A stretch of DNA of 64,000 nt. Origin: Paraburkholderia largidicola (GTDB taxonomy: Bacteria > Pseudomonadota > Gammaproteobacteria > Burkholderiales > Burkholderiaceae). Positions 57,396 to 64,000 of this stretch are shown here, piece by piece. The translations under genes were made by a program, and so were the position numbers. The stretch covers positions 1,364,001-1,428,000 of the forward strand of contig NZ_AP023175.1 in assembly GCF_013426895.1 (NCBI RefSeq), in the 5' to 3' direction. The notes beneath the pieces are model-generated. The model saw only the letters and a list, made by a program, of their open reading frames with translations. It did not search any database and had not been told where the DNA came from. Each line of letters begins with the position of its first letter. Position 1 is the first letter of the stretch.

Positions 57396-58856
57396 TTAAT
57401 TGGCCGCGACATCCGTCGACGACTTCGCCTTCGTCTTCGCGACATCGCTATTGGCCGGCACGTCCCAGCCGCCACCCAGCGATCGATACAGCGCGACGGC
57501 CGCCTGCGCGTGCTCACGCTTCGCCTGGTTCAACGATTCCGCGTCACGCAGATAGGCCTCTTGCGCATCGAGCACATCGAGGAAGCTCGACGCACCGCCC
57601 TTGTACAGCTCGGTGGAAAGCTTCAGCGCCTGACCCGACGCGCCGAGCGCGCCGCCGAGTTTCTCGACCTGTGCGTCGCCGTTGACGAGATCGCTGCGCG
57701 TGTCCTCGATTTCCTTCAGCGCGCTCAGCATCGTCTGTTGCAAGCCGAGTTGCGATTCGCGCATGCGGCTCTCGTTCTGTTCGATGTGCGCGGTAATGCG
57801 GCCTGCGTTGAAGATCGGGCTCGTCGCGTTCAACGCCGCACTGAAGAGGTTGTCCGTCAGCGTCGGCAGGCCGAGATACGACGACGCGAGAATGCCGTCG
57901 CTCAGGCTCAGATTGAACTTCGGATAGCGGTCCGCGCGCGCGACCCCCACTTCGGCCGCGCGTTGCTCGACGGTCGCGTAGGCGGTGCGCACATCGGGGC
58001 GGCGCAGCAGCGCTTCGGACGGCAGCGTCTGCGGCACGCTTTGCGCGGGCACGGGAATCGGCTTCGCGTCGCTGAGCAGCAGCGTGTCGACGCTTTCCGG
58101 TGTGCGTCCCGAATACACGGCAATCAGGCTCATATCGTGCTGAATGTCCGAGCGGATCTTCGGCAACTGTGCCTGCAGATCCTGCAACTGGTTCTGCGCG
58201 CGCGCCACGTCGAGTTGCGTCGACAGCCCGTATTTCAGGCGCTGCTGCGTGAGCTTCAGCGCGCGAGCGCGGATTTCCTCGTTGTCGTTGACGATCTGCA
58301 ATTGCGATTGCGCCCAGCGCAAGTCGATATACGCAGCGGCTGCGTTCGCCGCCAGCGCGAGCCGCAATTCGTTCAGCGCCGATTGACGACCCGACACCTG
58401 CGCCTGCGCCGCGAGCACCGCGAGACGTTCGCCGCCGAATACATCGGGCTGCCACGAAGCCGTCAAGCCGACGCCCGCCTGCTTCACATAGCCGAGCGGC
58501 GGCGGCGTGTTCTGCCGCTCATACGCGGCCGTCGCGCCCGCATCGAGTTGCGGCGCGAGCGCCGCGCGCTGCTGCTTCGTGACCTCCTGCGCCTGCTTCA
58601 CGCGCTCGACGGCAGCTTTCACGTCGAGGTTGTCGTTGAGCACGATGTCGACGAGCTTGTGCATGGTCGGGTCGCCGAATTGCGACCACCATTGGTCGGC
58701 ATCCACGGTGTCTTTCGGCGCGTCGACACTCCACGCGTCCGGGGCGACGGTCTTCACCGTCTGCGGCAGGTCCGCGTGCGTCTCGGGCTGCACGGCGCAC
58801 GCGGCGAGCGTCAAGGCGGCGGCAACGGCGAGCGCTTTGGCTACGATCGTTTTCAT
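57396..58856 (-). CDS. Outer-membrane efflux lipoprotein (NodT/OprM type)
   Basis: A 486-residue TolC-like factor with a lipoprotein signal (LTLAAC, Cys about 24 counting from MKTIVAK) and two OEP repeats. It forms the outer-membrane duct for the EmrAB-type pump encoded upstream. GGAAGAC precedes ATG 58856. It ends 76 bases before the thiolase gene. Confidence 0.92.
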   Translation of the reverse strand: MKTIVAKALAVAAALTLAACAVQPETHADLPQTVKTVAPDAWSVDAPKDTVDADQWWSQFGDPTMHKLVDIVLNDNLDVKAAVERVKQAQEVTKQQRAALAPQLDAGATAAYERQNTPPPLGYVKQAGVGLTASWQPDVFGGERLAVLAAQAQVSGRQSALNELRLALAANAAAAYIDLRWAQSQLQIVNDNEEIRARALKLTQQRLKYGLSTQLDVARAQNQLQDLQAQLPKIRSDIQHDMSLIAVYSGRTPESVDTLLLSDAKPIPVPAQSVPQTLPSEALLRRPDVRTAYATVEQRAAEVGVARADRYPKFNLSLSDGILASSYLGLPTLTDNLFSAALNATSPIFNAGRITAHIEQNESRMRESQLGLQQTMLSALKEIEDTRSDLVNGDAQVEKLGGALGASGQALKLSTELYKGGASSFLDVLDAQEAYLRDAESLNQAKREHAQAAVALYRSLGGGWDVPANSDVAKTKAKSSTDVAAN

Positions 58857-58914
58857 TTCGGGTCTTCCAATCATCGAATGTGTTGATGTCTTTCGCGTGA
58901 TTCAGTGCGCGGGT

Positions 58915-60495
58915 TCAGTGCGCGTCGGGCGGCGGCGCGGTAAGACCGAAAGGCCGCGAGAACAGCACGCTGATCAGGCCCACCGCGAAGCACAGCGAGA
59001 CCGCGAGAAACGTGTCCGAGAACGTCAGCACGAGCGCTTCGCGCATCAGCAGTGCATGCAGCGATGCAAGACCCGCCGACGCACCGTTGAGCATGTCGCC
59101 GCCGACGGCCGAGAAGTGCGCGGCCTGATTGCGCAGCATCGCTTCGATGACCGGACGGCCAGCCGTCACGTGTTCGTCGAGCCGTTCGTAATGCAGGTTC
59201 AGGCGGTCGTTGAGCATCGTGCTGCACACGGCAATACCGATAGCGCCGCCCAGGTTACGCATCAGATTGAAGAGACCGCTTGCCGACTTGAGCCGCGAAG
59301 GCGGCAGCGAACCGAGCGCCATCGTCACGATGGGCGGCACGCAGAACTGCTGGCCGACGCCGCGCAGCACTTGCGGAATCAGCAGTTCCTGCCAGCCCCA
59401 CTGGTTTGTCAGCGGCACATACAGATAGCAGCCGACGCCGAAGCACAGCAGGCCGAACACCATCAGCAACCGCATATCGACCTTGCGTGCAAGGAACGAG
59501 TACGCTGTCAGCGCCACCAGTTGCGCGCACCCGACCGACAGCAGCGCGATACCGATCTGCAGCGAATCGAAACCCCGCACGCGGGACAGAAACACCGGCG
59601 TCAGAAACACCGTGCAGAACAAGCCGATACCCGTGATGAACGACAACAGACTGCCGATACCGAAGTTGCGGATCGCAAGCGCCCGCAGATCGACGATCGG
59701 TTCTTTCGCCGTGAACGCATGCACGAGAAACAGGAAGCCGCAGATCGCGCAAATCCATGCGCAGAAAAGAATCGTCGTGTCGCCGAACCAGTTTTTGCGC
59801 GGCCCTTCTTCGAGCACGTATTCGAGGCAGCCGAGAAAGCCCGACATCAGCAGGATGCCCAGATAGTCGCCCGTCTTGAGCAGCGAGACATCGGCATGAT
59901 CGACGTTGACATAGCGCGGCACGAGCACCGTCACGAGCACGCCCGGCACGAGGTTCAGATAGAACAGCCAGTGCCACGACCATTGATCCGTAATCCAGCC
60001 GCCGATCACGGGGCCGATCGTCGGTGCGAGCGATGCGAGCGCGCCGATCGTCGTCGCGGCGATGATCCGCTGCTTGCCGGGAAACAGCATGAAGGCCGTC
60101 GTGAACACGGTCGGAATCATCGCCGCGCCGGCTGCGCCTTGCAGGCCGCGAAACAGGATCATCGAGTTGATGTCCCACGCGAGCCCGCACAGCATGCTCG
60201 TGATGGTGAAGCCGAGCGCGGAAGCCGCGAACACCCAGCGTGTCGAGAACACACGCGTGAGCCAGCCGGACATCGGGATCACCATGATCTCGGCGATCAG
60301 GTACGCGGTCTGCACCCAGGAGAGTTCATCCTGGCTCGCCGACAGGCCGCCGCCAATATCCTTCAGCGACGACGCCACGATCTGGATATCGAGCGTCGCC
60401 ATGAAGAAGCCGAGGCACAGCAGTGAGAACGCGAAGACTTTGGTTGCGGTCGGCAGATCGGCCGGGTTCACGGGGGCGGATGTCGTCTTGCTCAT
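58915..60495 (-). CDS. EmrB/QacA-family MFS drug efflux transporter (DHA2)
   Basis: A 526-residue transporter with 14 hydrophobic segments. Motifs of the DHA2 family are present: TLDIQIVASSLKDIGG in the first segment, GWLTRVFSTRWVFAASA between segments 2 and 3, and GALASLAPTIGPVIGGWI. It works with the EmrA adaptor and the outer-membrane factor to export toxic compounds in one step. Confidence 0.92.
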   Translation of the reverse strand: MSKTTSAPVNPADLPTATKVFAFSLLCLGFFMATLDIQIVASSLKDIGGGLSASQDELSWVQTAYLIAEIMVIPMSGWLTRVFSTRWVFAASALGFTITSMLCGLAWDINSMILFRGLQGAAGAAMIPTVFTTAFMLFPGKQRIIAATTIGALASLAPTIGPVIGGWITDQWSWHWLFYLNLVPGVLVTVLVPRYVNVDHADVSLLKTGDYLGILLMSGFLGCLEYVLEEGPRKNWFGDTTILFCAWICAICGFLFLVHAFTAKEPIVDLRALAIRNFGIGSLLSFITGIGLFCTVFLTPVFLSRVRGFDSLQIGIALLSVGCAQLVALTAYSFLARKVDMRLLMVFGLLCFGVGCYLYVPLTNQWGWQELLIPQVLRGVGQQFCVPPIVTMALGSLPPSRLKSASGLFNLMRNLGGAIGIAVCSTMLNDRLNLHYERLDEHVTAGRPVIEAMLRNQAAHFSAVGGDMLNGASAGLASLHALLMREALVLTFSDTFLAVSLCFAVGLISVLFSRPFGLTAPPPDAH

Positions 60496-60516
60496 GATGG
60501 TCGCGGCGTCCGTGGG

Positions 60517-61632
60517 TTAGGAAGCCGAGCGGGCTGCGTCGTGGCTTGCGTCTGCGTCGGAGCGCAGATGCACCTTGACCGTCGCGGAGAGGCCAGGGCG
60601 CAGCACGCCCTGCATCTCTTTCGGCACCGACAGTCGCACCCGCACAGGCACGCGCTGCACGATCTTCGTGAAGTTGCCCGTCGCGTTTTCCGCGGGCAAC
60701 ACGCTGAAGGTCGCGCCCGTCGCCGGCGCAAGACTCTCGACCACCCCTTCGATGCGACGGCTCGATGCATCGAGATCGACATCGACGGTGTCACCGACCT
60801 TCATCTTCTTCAACTGGTCTTCCTTGAAGTTCGCGTCGATCCACAACCCGCTGGCGGGCACCACCGTCAGCAGCGACACGCCCACATTGGCCAGCACGCC
60901 GACACGCGCCGTGCGGTTGCCGACATAGCCGTCGATGGGCGAACGGATCGTCGTGTACTCGACGTTGAGCGCGGCGACACGTTGCGCCGCCAGGGCCGTC
61001 GCGACGCGGGCGTGCGCATCGTTGATCTGCGCATCGAGCACGGGCAGCTGACGCTGTGCCGCCGTCAGCGCGGCGCTGCTGCGATCCACGGCGGCATGCG
61101 CTTTCGCGAGGTCCGCATCCGCGCGTTCGACGACCTGGTTCGACACCGCATCGTCCTTTACGAGTTGCCGGTAACGCACCGAATCCGATGCGCTGCGCGT
61201 GAGTTCCGCACCCGACGCGCGCACTTCGGCGGATTGCTCGTTGATCGTCGCGAGTTGCAGCGACTTCTTCGCTTCGAGCTCCGTCACGGCCGCTTCCGCG
61301 CTCGCGACTTCGGCATTGGCCTGCGCGAGGCGCGCATCGTAATCGCGTGCATCGAGGCGGATCAGCACCTGCCCCGCTTTCACATACTGGTTGTCCTGCA
61401 CCAGCACGTCGTTGACGAAGCCGTTCACCTTCGGCGCGAGCACCGTGACGTCGCCGCCCACGTAGGCATCGTCCGTGGTTTCGACAAAGCGGCCCACGAA
61501 GAACCAGTACGATGCGGCCGCCGCCACGACGACGACGACGGTGATCACCGCCAGCAGCATCCACGGAATGCTGCGCGTCTGTTTCGCGGCGCCGGCGACG
61601 CTCGGCGGAGCAATAGAAGGAGTTGTAGACAT
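60517..61632 (-). CDS. EmrA-type membrane-fusion (HlyD) protein
   Basis: A 371-residue periplasmic adaptor: one N-terminal membrane segment (about 25-45), a barrel-sandwich/lipoyl domain (GGDVTVLAPKVNGFVNDVLVQ), a long coiled coil (about 100-210) and a beta-barrel domain. It links the EmrB pump to the outer-membrane factor. It is the first structural gene of the operon, with a 12-bp palindrome just upstream of its start. Confidence 0.92.
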   Translation of the reverse strand: MSTTPSIAPPSVAGAAKQTRSIPWMLLAVITVVVVVAAAASYWFFVGRFVETTDDAYVGGDVTVLAPKVNGFVNDVLVQDNQYVKAGQVLIRLDARDYDARLAQANAEVASAEAAVTELEAKKSLQLATINEQSAEVRASGAELTRSASDSVRYRQLVKDDAVSNQVVERADADLAKAHAAVDRSSAALTAAQRQLPVLDAQINDAHARVATALAAQRVAALNVEYTTIRSPIDGYVGNRTARVGVLANVGVSLLTVVPASGLWIDANFKEDQLKKMKVGDTVDVDLDASSRRIEGVVESLAPATGATFSVLPAENATGNFTKIVQRVPVRVRLSVPKEMQGVLRPGLSATVKVHLRSDADASHDAARSAS

Positions 61633-61640
61633 GGCCTAAT

Positions 61641-61652
61641 GTGCGTATGCAC
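61641..61652. promoter_or_regulatory. 12-bp palindrome (MarR operator candidate) before emrA
   Basis: GTGCGTATGCAC, 8 bases upstream of the emrA ATG. Near-identical sites occur before both marR genes. Confidence 0.7.
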
Positions 61653-61712
61653 TGGGAAACGTTGAAAAAAAGCGCCTGGAAGCGCCCGCTTTGTTGCCTG
61701 AAATCGTGAGCG

Positions 61713-62156
61713 TTAGCGCTTCGTCATGTCGAACAACTCATCCCGCAGGTTCGCTGCGCGCTGCGGTCCGAAACGTTGCTCGAATTCTTCCTGCGCCGCG
61801 AACCAGTGGTCACGCGCCGCCTGCAACCGTTCTTCGCCTGCCGTCGTCAGCATCACCGTCAACACGCGGCGATTGCTGCGCGACGCTTCCGTGAACACGA
61901 GACCGTCGCGCTGCAGCGGCTGGATCGCGCGGACCAGCGTGGTGCGTTCCATCACCATCGAATCAGCCAGTTCCTTCATCGTCATCCACTTACGGCGGCG
62001 CAGCCGGCACATGATCGAAAACTGCGTGGTCTTGAGGCCCACCTGCCCGAGATGACGGTCGTAAAGCTGCGTCACATAGCGCGCCGCTTGCCGGATCGCA
62101 AAGCAGTCGTCGTCGGGTGAAACCTGTATTTCTTCAGTGTCAGTCTCTACGTGCAT
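61713..62156 (-). CDS. MarR-family regulator, copy 1
   Basis: A 147-residue MarR regulator with the winged helix (MTMKELADSMVMERTTLVRAIQPLQRDGLV). It is clearly paralogous to the next gene: both share the VMERTTLVRA-plus-PLQRDGLV block and the ARxVTQxYxRHLGQVGL opening. ATG 62156 lies inside a 12-bp palindrome and has no ribosome site, so translation may be leaderless or start elsewhere. It directly precedes emrA and is the likely repressor. Confidence 0.87.
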   Translation of the reverse strand: MHVETDTEEIQVSPDDDCFAIRQAARYVTQLYDRHLGQVGLKTTQFSIMCRLRRRKWMTMKELADSMVMERTTLVRAIQPLQRDGLVFTEASRSNRRVLTVMLTTAGEERLQAARDHWFAAQEEFEQRFGPQRAANLRDELFDMTKR

Positions 62157-62162
62157 ATGCAC
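62151..62162. promoter_or_regulatory. 12-bp palindrome (MarR operator candidate) at the marR-1 start
   Basis: GTGCATATGCAC, one base different from the two sister sites; this copy overlaps the start codon of marR copy 1. Confidence 0.7.
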
Positions 62163-62216
62163 ACCATGAAATCGATTTCGTCGAACGCGCGATGCCACGC
62201 GCAAGAAACAACGGGA

Positions 62217-62639
62217 TTACGAGGTCAGATTGAACAGCTCGGCGCGCAAGGCCTTGGCGCGGCTGCGGCCGAACTTGCTTTCGAATTCGTCCTGCGCGGC
62301 GCGCCACGCGATGGCGGCTTGCTCGAACGTTTCCTTGCCCGCTTTCGACAGGCTGAACTGATAAGTGCGGCCGTCATGCTCGGACGGCTCGCTGAGCACA
62401 AGACCATCGCGCTGCAACGGCTTCAGCGCGCGCACGAGCGTGGTGCGTTCCATCACCATCGTGTCGGCCAGCTCCACCATGGTCAGGCCAGGCTTGCGGG
62501 CGAGCTTCGCGACGATCGTGAACTGCGCCGCCGTCAGGCCAACCTGGCCGAGATGGCGTTCGTAGATCTGCGTGACGAAACGCGCCGCCTGCCGCAGCGC
62601 GAAACAGTTGCAATCGTCGTGAGAAATAGGCTTGCTCAT
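62217..62639 (-). CDS. MarR-family regulator, copy 2
   Basis: A 140-residue MarR regulator with winged helix TMVELADTMVMERTTLVRALKPLQRDGLV. It is a tandem paralogue of the downstream marR gene, 60 bases away on the same strand. The ATG at 62639 follows a GGAAGGAA ribosome site. A 12-bp palindrome lies 18 bases upstream of its start. It probably controls itself and the efflux operon. Confidence 0.9.
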   Translation of the reverse strand: MSKPISHDDCNCFALRQAARFVTQIYERHLGQVGLTAAQFTIVAKLARKPGLTMVELADTMVMERTTLVRALKPLQRDGLVLSEPSEHDGRTYQFSLSKAGKETFEQAAIAWRAAQDEFESKFGRSRAKALRAELFNLTS

Positions 62640-62656
62640 GGGAAGGAAGTCTATAT

Positions 62657-62668
62657 GTGCGTATGCAC
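62657..62668. promoter_or_regulatory. 12-bp palindrome (MarR operator candidate) before marR-2
   Basis: GTGCGTATGCAC, identical to the site before emrA, upstream of marR copy 2. Confidence 0.7.
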
Positions 62669-62713
62669 GCTGTCAAATCGCGATGCGGTGCGCTGACTGA
62701 AATTCATTGTTGC

Positions 62714-63604
62714 TCATAACGCCAGCACGCTGACGGCGACCTCGACGCGATGCGCGCCGCCGCCAAGAATCATGCCGCGTAGCAGCGACACGTCGCTATA
62801 GTCGCGGCCGATTGCGAGCGTCACGTGGTCCATGTCGGCGAGCACGTCGTTGGTCGGGTCCAGATCGATCCAGCCGCTTTGCGGGCAATGCACCGACACC
62901 CACGCATGCGACGCATCCGCGCCGATCAGGCGCGGCTGACCCGGCGGCGGATCGTTGCGCAGATAGCCGCTCACATAGCGCGCGGGCAGCCCGAGCGCGC
63001 GCAGGCAGCCGATCATCACCTGCGCGAAGTCCTGGCAGACGCCGCTTTTCATATCGAACGCACGTTCGGCGGGCGTATCGAACATCGTCGCCGACGGCTT
63101 GTAGTCGAAATCCGCGTAAATGCGATGCATCAGATCGATCGCACCCGCGACGATCGGCGTGCCGGGGCGGAAGCTGCGCAGCGCGTAGTCGCGCAACGAA
63201 GGCTTGAGCGCGACATTGGGCGACCCGAAACAGAACTCGACCTGCGGATGACACACGCCGCCCGCGCGAAACCGCAGCGAGTCCGCGACGTCTTCCCACA
63301 CGGGCGTGGCGCCGGGATCGAGATCGCGCCACCGCGGCGTGAGCTGCACGGTCGTTTCGCTGACCATTTGCAGACGTTCGTGCGGCGCATCGAGCGCGAA
63401 ATACAGCACGTCATTGCCGAACGCGTCGATGCGGCTATGCAGATACGAAGGCGACGGCTCGATGCGCTCCGTATGCGCGACCACCCGCTGCCACGCACAT
63501 GCGAGCGGGCGGATCGTCGCGAGATGCTGCGCGGTTTCGACGAGCGTCGAATAGTGATAGGTCGTGCGATGCGACACGGACAGCAACGTCTGCGCGTCTT
63601 TCAT
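62714..63604 (-). CDS. Transglutaminase-like protein
   Basis: A 296-residue protein with an N-terminal beta domain (bact_transglu_N type; SHRTTYHYS) and a transglutaminase-like catalytic domain: Cys190 (SGVCQDFA), His233 (ASHAWV) and Asp249 (DLDPTND). Such proteins are usually found with alpha-E and circularly permuted ATP-grasp proteins; the first part of the alpha-E gene is just upstream with an ATGA overlap. They may act as peptidases or amide-bond enzymes. Confidence 0.9.
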   Translation of the reverse strand: MKDAQTLLSVSHRTTYHYSTLVETAQHLATIRPLACAWQRVVAHTERIEPSPSYLHSRIDAFGNDVLYFALDAPHERLQMVSETTVQLTPRWRDLDPGATPVWEDVADSLRFRAGGVCHPQVEFCFGSPNVALKPSLRDYALRSFRPGTPIVAGAIDLMHRIYADFDYKPSATMFDTPAERAFDMKSGVCQDFAQVMIGCLRALGLPARYVSGYLRNDPPPGQPRLIGADASHAWVSVHCPQSGWIDLDPTNDVLADMDHVTLAIGRDYSDVSLLRGMILGGGAHRVEVAVSVLAL

Positions 63605-64000
63605 GACGACACCTGCGCGGCCAGCGTGTTCGCGTGGCTAAAATAGCGCGCGCTGATTTCATTCGCCGCTGCCGTCATGCTCATCCCGAGGCGGTCGCAC
63701 AGCGCGATCAGTTCCGCGTACAGGCCGCTGTCGTCCGTCGTGCACAACTGCTCCAGCGAGGGCAGCGTGCTCACGTCCGGCAGCAGGTCGTTGAACCGCC
63801 GGTGACGCGTGTTGCCCGCCGCCATCGAGATATCGTCGAGCTTCGAGCACAGCCGTGCGTACACGCCGTACAGTCCGCGCGGATTGGTCGGCTCGATCAC
63901 GAGCAGATCGATCAGCGCAGGCACTTCGAGGCGCCCCGGATACAGCGAGCGATACGTGAGCGTGCTGTCGAACAGTTGCAGCAGCAGGTCGAAGGCGGCG
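63601..64000 (-). CDS. Alpha-E domain (DUF403) protein, 5' partial
   Basis: The frame runs off the right edge. The visible C-terminal ~132 residues (e.g. VPALIDLLVIEPTNPRG; LCDRLGMSMTAAANEIS) match the helical alpha-E family, partner of the transglutaminase-like protein whose ATG overlaps its stop. The upstream part, probably with an ATP-grasp gene beyond it, lies outside the window. Confidence 0.85.
   Translation of the reverse strand, partial: AAFDLLLQLFDSTLTYRSLYPGRLEVPALIDLLVIEPTNPRGLYGVYARLCSKLDDISMAAGNTRHRRFNDLLPDVSTLPSLEQLCTTDDSGLYAELIALCDRLGMSMTAAANEISARYFSHANTLAAQVSS

Overview
This is a GC-rich chromosomal window with Burkholderia-group gene content. The pointers are a Gram-negative porin, a phasin, a DUF4148 protein, H-NS-like and MctP/DUF3311 genes, and an rpsU-yqeY-dnaG-rpoD macromolecular-synthesis block beside tsaD. 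It most resembles Paraburkholderia or a close relative; this is judged from gene families and composition, not from a database match. I see no prophage, insertion sequence, plasmid gene or CRISPR array.

Layout. 1-10.7 kb: a PhoD-like phosphatase (cut by the window edge) with an unknown partner, a class A penicillin-binding protein, a monocarboxylate symporter (DUF3311 + MctP), LysR-pirin-DoxX, and a porin. 10.8-16.3 kb: an ATGA-coupled operon of a desaturase-fold oxygenase, Rieske ferredoxin, ferredoxin reductase and TIM-barrel protein, followed by a convergent LacI regulator and a divergent SDR. The order matches the mocD-mocE-mocF-mocC rhizopine (methylated scyllo-inosamine) catabolic genes. 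16.4-27.3 kb: LysR, phasin with a small upstream gene, two small acidic ORFs, a lipoprotein, DUF4148, TetR-GST with an operator, a VOC protein, acetoacetate decarboxylase, ketopantoate reductase, an epoxide-hydrolase-like enzyme and an MFS transporter.

27.3-37.0 kb is an envelope-biogenesis island. Four glycosyltransferases (two of them tandem GT9 paralogues) lie behind an LptD-family protein, with a BamA-family protein divergent from the block; neither bamA nor lptD is in its usual genomic neighbourhood. 37.1-42.5 kb holds an orphan response regulator whose receiver lacks the phospho-acceptor Asp, a complete sensor kinase/regulator pair, an H-NS-like protein and a divergent unknown/HTH pair. 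42.6-53.9 kb carries an acyl-CoA dehydrogenase, an AraC regulator, an unusual 88-nt tRNA with anticodon CAU, rpoD, dnaG, yqeY, rpsU, a BaiN/HI0933 flavoprotein and tsaD.

53.9-54.7 kb: the whole convergent gap between tsaD and a small membrane-protein gene is one large nested palindrome. 55-64 kb: a second ketopantoate reductase-like gene, a thiolase, a tripartite drug-efflux operon (outer-membrane factor, EmrB, EmrA) with two MarR paralogues and three near-identical 12-bp palindromes at their promoters, and the start of a transglutaminase/alpha-E pair that runs off the window.
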